NCBI RefSeq assembly: GCF_009796845.1 | Contig: NZ_CP047025.1 | Coordinates: forward strand, 620,001-684,000 | DNA: 64,000 nucleotides | Direction of reading: 5' to 3' | From: Cobetia sp. L2A1 | GTDB taxonomy: Bacteria > Pseudomonadota > Gammaproteobacteria > Pseudomonadales > Halomonadaceae | Translations under genes and position numbers: made by a program | Shown here: in pieces, positions 61,534 through 64,000 of the stretch | How the letters are laid out: each line of letters begins with the position of its first letter | Numbering within the stretch: position 1 is the first letter of the stretch | Notes under the pieces: model-generated | The model's input: the letters and a program-made list of their open reading frames with translations, nothing else | What the model was told of the DNA's origin: nothing | Databases searched by the model: none

Positions 61534-62100
61534 TCAGACATCCTCTTCCCAGTCGATTTCATAATCCGGGCCAGTACCATTGATTATCTCATCACCCCGT
61601 ATGCCATCACCGCGTAGACGAGTATGAATGGCCAGCATGACCAGCACTTCGTTGTCGGGACGGAAGGGCTGAAGGCCTTGCTCGAACATCACATTATTAC
61701 GCTCGCGAGCCCACTCACCTGGCGAAAATTCCGGGTAGAGACTTTCTGCCGGAGCGAACTCGATGAAGGGGTCCATGTTATAGGCATCGAACAGGCGTGC
61801 GAGCGAGTGCTCGTCGTCATTGATGCCAGTGGTATAGAGCGTGGTCTGGTAATAGTCCTGCTCCAGCTCCTTGAGAACGTCGAGCGGACTGACACCAAAG
61901 CTCCGCAAGTCCTCAAGGCTGTAATCCCCTAGTTCGAGTAGCTCGTTATCAAGCCATTCATCATCGGGCTGGATCAGGACATGTTTCATCTGGCCATCAG
62001 GCAGCGCCCAGGCGATGGCCAGGGGCAGGCTGGAATCTTCACCGGTCTCGACGGCGATGAAGGCCGGAAAGTCGCCAGTTTCGGGTTCATATTCGTGCAT
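61534..62100 (-). CDS. Uncharacterised protein, degenerate DEDD exonuclease-like
   Basis: 188-residue acidic protein. No membrane segment. The N-terminus FPAFIAVETGEDSSLPLAIAWALPDG and the later LYTTGINDDEHSLARLFDAYNM resemble, by eye, the Exo I and Exo II regions of small DEDDh exonucleases (FIDVE..., YSD...HDxxWLxRLFDA). The expected first catalytic Asp is Ala and the Exo II Asp is Thr, so it would be inactive. This is a tentative match; otherwise the function is unknown. It lies 91 bases downstream of tatD on the same strand and may be co-transcribed. Confidence 0.6.
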   Translation of the reverse strand: MHEYEPETGDFPAFIAVETGEDSSLPLAIAWALPDGQMKHVLIQPDDEWLDNELLELGDYSLEDLRSFGVSPLDVLKELEQDYYQTTLYTTGINDDEHSLARLFDAYNMDPFIEFAPAESLYPEFSPGEWARERNNVMFEQGLQPFRPDNEVLVMLAIHTRLRGDGIRGDEIINGTGPDYEIDWEEDV

Positions 62101-62191
62101 GAGGTCGTGTCCACAGCAGGTGAAATCGGGGTAATGGCGTATCTGTCGTCGAGTTAATCACGTTTCCAGAATGGCCTTGCATGCTGGCCTT

Positions 62192-63163
62192 TCAGAAAGA
62201 GTCTTGGCAGGTCGGCAGACGGAAGAAGTGGGTAGCGGTACGCGTGGTGGTGTCGGCGAGTTCTTCGATGTCCATGTCACGTAATGCCGCGACCTCGGCC
62301 AGAATCCATACCAGTAGTGAGGGTTCATGGCGCCGGCCCTTGAGTTTGGCAGGCAGGTTGCGCGGCACCAGGTAAGGGCAATCCGTTTCCAGCATCAGGC
62401 GCTCCAGCGGGATCTCACGGCACAGACTACGCAGATGTTCGCCGCGGCGTTCATCGCACAGCCAACCCGTCAGGCCAATGTGTAGATCCAAGTCTAGATA
62501 ACCATAGAGTGTTTCGCGCTCTCCGGTGAAACAGTGCACCACGGCATGTGAAATATCGTCTCGCCAGTGCTTGAGCATCTCAAGCATTTGACGACCCGCA
62601 TCACGCTCATGAAGGAAGAGCGGCAAGCCACTTTCTGCCGCCAATGTCAGCTGTGCTTCAAAGGCTTGAGTCTGTTCTTGTGGTGTCGAGAAGTTGCGAT
62701 TGAAGTCGAGGCCACACTCACCCACGGCGACCACCTCTGGCTGACTGAGAAGCTCACGGATACCGCTTTCTACGCTACGATTCCACTGACTGGCCTCGTG
62801 GGGATGCACGCCGGCGGTAGAAAAAAGGCCATGATAGCGGGCCGCCAACCCCCATGCGTCGCGCGATCCGTCGAGGCTGGTGCCTGTCAGAATCTGCTGC
62901 TGAACACCTGCCGCTCGGGCGCGCAGAAGTACCCCTTCGATATCACTGGCGTAGCTTTCGTGCGTCAGATTGGCCCCTATATCCACCAGCGGCACGCGGC
63001 TTGCGAAGCGAAGTTCCGGCACGAGACGTGTCAGAGAAGCCTCCTTGTCCTCATCACTGAGGGCGAGATCTGCGCATGCCTTGGTCAAGGTGCCATCAGA
63101 GAGGCTTTCTGCGGTGTAGCGTGGCAGGGCAGCGGGATCAGCATGCGGGAGAAGTGCAGACAT
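62192..63163 (-). CDS. tatD: TatD family metal-dependent DNase
   Basis: TIM-barrel metal hydrolase; E. coli TatD is a 3'-5' exonuclease and part of DNA damage and protein quality responses. 323 residues against 260 in E. coli: the barrel begins only at VPLVDIGANLTHESY (about residue 57), after a unique ~56-residue N-terminal segment. Core marks match TatD: STAGVHPHEASQW, VGECGLDFNRNFSTP, LFLHERDA, HCFTGE, GLTGWLCDERRG and METDCPYL-like LETDCPYLVPRNL. ATG at 63163 follows AAGGG by 7 bases. Confidence 0.92.
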   Translation of the reverse strand: MSALLPHADPAALPRYTAESLSDGTLTKACADLALSDEDKEASLTRLVPELRFASRVPLVDIGANLTHESYASDIEGVLLRARAAGVQQQILTGTSLDGSRDAWGLAARYHGLFSTAGVHPHEASQWNRSVESGIRELLSQPEVVAVGECGLDFNRNFSTPQEQTQAFEAQLTLAAESGLPLFLHERDAGRQMLEMLKHWRDDISHAVVHCFTGERETLYGYLDLDLHIGLTGWLCDERRGEHLRSLCREIPLERLMLETDCPYLVPRNLPAKLKGRRHEPSLLVWILAEVAALRDMDIEELADTTTRTATHFFRLPTCQDSF

Positions 63164-63470
63164 CAGACACCCTTGAATCACGATAAGACAGAGAGAGCGC
63201 CATCAGACATGGCGACAGGAAAAGCAGGCAGTAGCGTGCGGCCTGGCCGGCACGATGCAGCCCGCCATTCTACCCAAGCTGGCGTTGTATTTCAGTCATC
63301 GATCGTGAATACCCCCACGGTAACGTCGTCTGTGCATCGCCTGTACGCCATGCCTCGGGTAGAATGCTTCCATTCATCAGCGATATTCGCTGTCGGCGGT
63401 TGTCATCGCCAGATTCCCACTTCCTCCGTGGCCTTCCCGGCCGTGGACCCGTCACGAGTTGCTGTTGCAC
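63164..63470. other. Intergenic region between tatD and uup
   Basis: 307 bases between divergent genes that must hold both promoters. I see no gene, repeat or clear operator. Confidence 0.4.
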
Positions 63471-64000
63471 ATGGCATTGTTACGACTGGAAAATCTTCAG
63501 CTGGCCTATGGTCATCACGTTCTGCTCAATGGCGCCGACCTCGTGGTCGAGCGCGGCGAGCGTCTGGCACTTGTTGGCCGTAACGGCACGGGCAAGTCCA
63601 CGCTGCTCAAGCTGATTACCGACGAGTTCCAGGCGGATTCCGGTGAAATATGGAAGGCGCCTGGTCTCAAGATCGGTGTGCTATCACAGGATCTGCCGGC
63701 CCCTGAAGGCCGTACCATCTTTGATATCGTCGCTGAAGGGTTGCCGAAAGCCGGTGCTCTACTGGCGGAATATCATCATCTGGTCAGCGACCCGGACCCG
63801 GACCTCAAGCGTCTCGAACATGTTCAGGACGAGCTGGAAAGCGTCGATGGCTGGCAGTTCCAACAGCGCATCGACAATGTGCTGACCCGCCTGGGCCTGC
63901 CGGAAGACACCATGATGGAAGACCTGTCAGGTGGCTGGCGTCGCCGTGTCGCGCTGGCGCGTGCGTTGGTCTCGGACCCTGATCTTCTGCTGCTCGATGA
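63471..64000 (+). CDS. uup: ABC-F ATPase Uup, 5' part
   Basis: N-terminal 176 residues of a soluble ABC-F protein that runs off the window end; no stop codon is reached. It starts MALLRLENLQLAYGHHVLL at the ATG at 63471. Walker A GRNGTGKST, signature LSGGWRRRVALARAL and the beginning of Walker B (LLLLD) are visible. The inter-domain sequence GWQFQQRIDNVLTRLGLP matches Uup rather than EttA or YheS. Uup-type proteins act on ribosomes or branched DNA intermediates. A weak ribosome site precedes the ATG. Confidence 0.9.
   Translation, partial: MALLRLENLQLAYGHHVLLNGADLVVERGERLALVGRNGTGKSTLLKLITDEFQADSGEIWKAPGLKIGVLSQDLPAPEGRTIFDIVAEGLPKAGALLAEYHHLVSDPDPDLKRLEHVQDELESVDGWQFQQRIDNVLTRLGLPEDTMMEDLSGGWRRRVALARALVSDPDLLLLD

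Noticed and set aside
62567..63583. Plus-strand open frame of 338 codons across tatD and the uup promoter
   Set aside because: It is antisense to tatD and out of frame with uup, without ribosome site or recognisable motif.

Overview
The window is ordinary chromosome of a gammaproteobacterium of the family Halomonadaceae. The 16S rRNA gene at 45002-46541 reads like Cobetia as I remember it. The protein set (RlmM, EpmC, HrpA, an MlaA lipoprotein, a prpBC-acnD-prpF-prpD operon) fits a Halomonas/Cobetia-type marine bacterium. GC content and codon use look even. I see no phage, transposon, integron, CRISPR array or plasmid gene. No single locus stands out as an undescribed system; the findings are mostly regulatory sites and odd variants of known families.

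Layout. 1-13.1 kb: fadD, hrpA, a FabH-like condensing enzyme, mlaA, an RssB-like phosphatase with a STAS partner, transaldolase (minus) and a Bcr/CflA-type exporter. 13.1-17.8 kb: pstSCAB behind a clear Pho box, without phoU. 17.8-24.9 kb: an acyl-CoA degradation cluster (thiolase on minus; TetR regulator, acyl-CoA synthetase, SDR dehydrogenase and acyl-CoA dehydrogenase on plus) with operator-like palindromes. 25.2-32.7 kb: an AI-2E family permease, trxA, a sulfur block (TSUP permease, cysB, a short cysH), pabB and an alpha/beta hydrolase. 33.0-41.8 kb: the methylcitrate cycle operon with its GntR regulator. 41.9-44.5 kb: lemA and a long M48 membrane protease. 44.6-50.3 kb: a complete rRNA operon (P1/P2, 16S, tRNA-Ile, tRNA-Ala, 23S, 5S, terminator). 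50.4-64 kb: rlmM, a small monooxygenase-like protein, tusA, an unrecognised protein, a MATE exporter, epmC, ferric iron ABC transporter genes, an HPP membrane protein, an RhlE-type helicase with a repeat tail, a degenerate exonuclease-like protein, tatD and the start of uup.

How the genes work together. The 17.8-24.9 kb cluster supplies activation, first dehydrogenation, hydroxyacyl oxidation and thiolysis of an acyl chain but no enoyl-CoA hydratase. Propionyl-CoA from such chains could enter the methylcitrate operon 9 kb away. The Pst genes import phosphate under PhoB, and the fbp genes import ferric iron behind a Fur-like site. Convergent gene pairs are separated by strong bidirectional terminators. 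All family assignments come from recognising sequence by eye; no database search was run.
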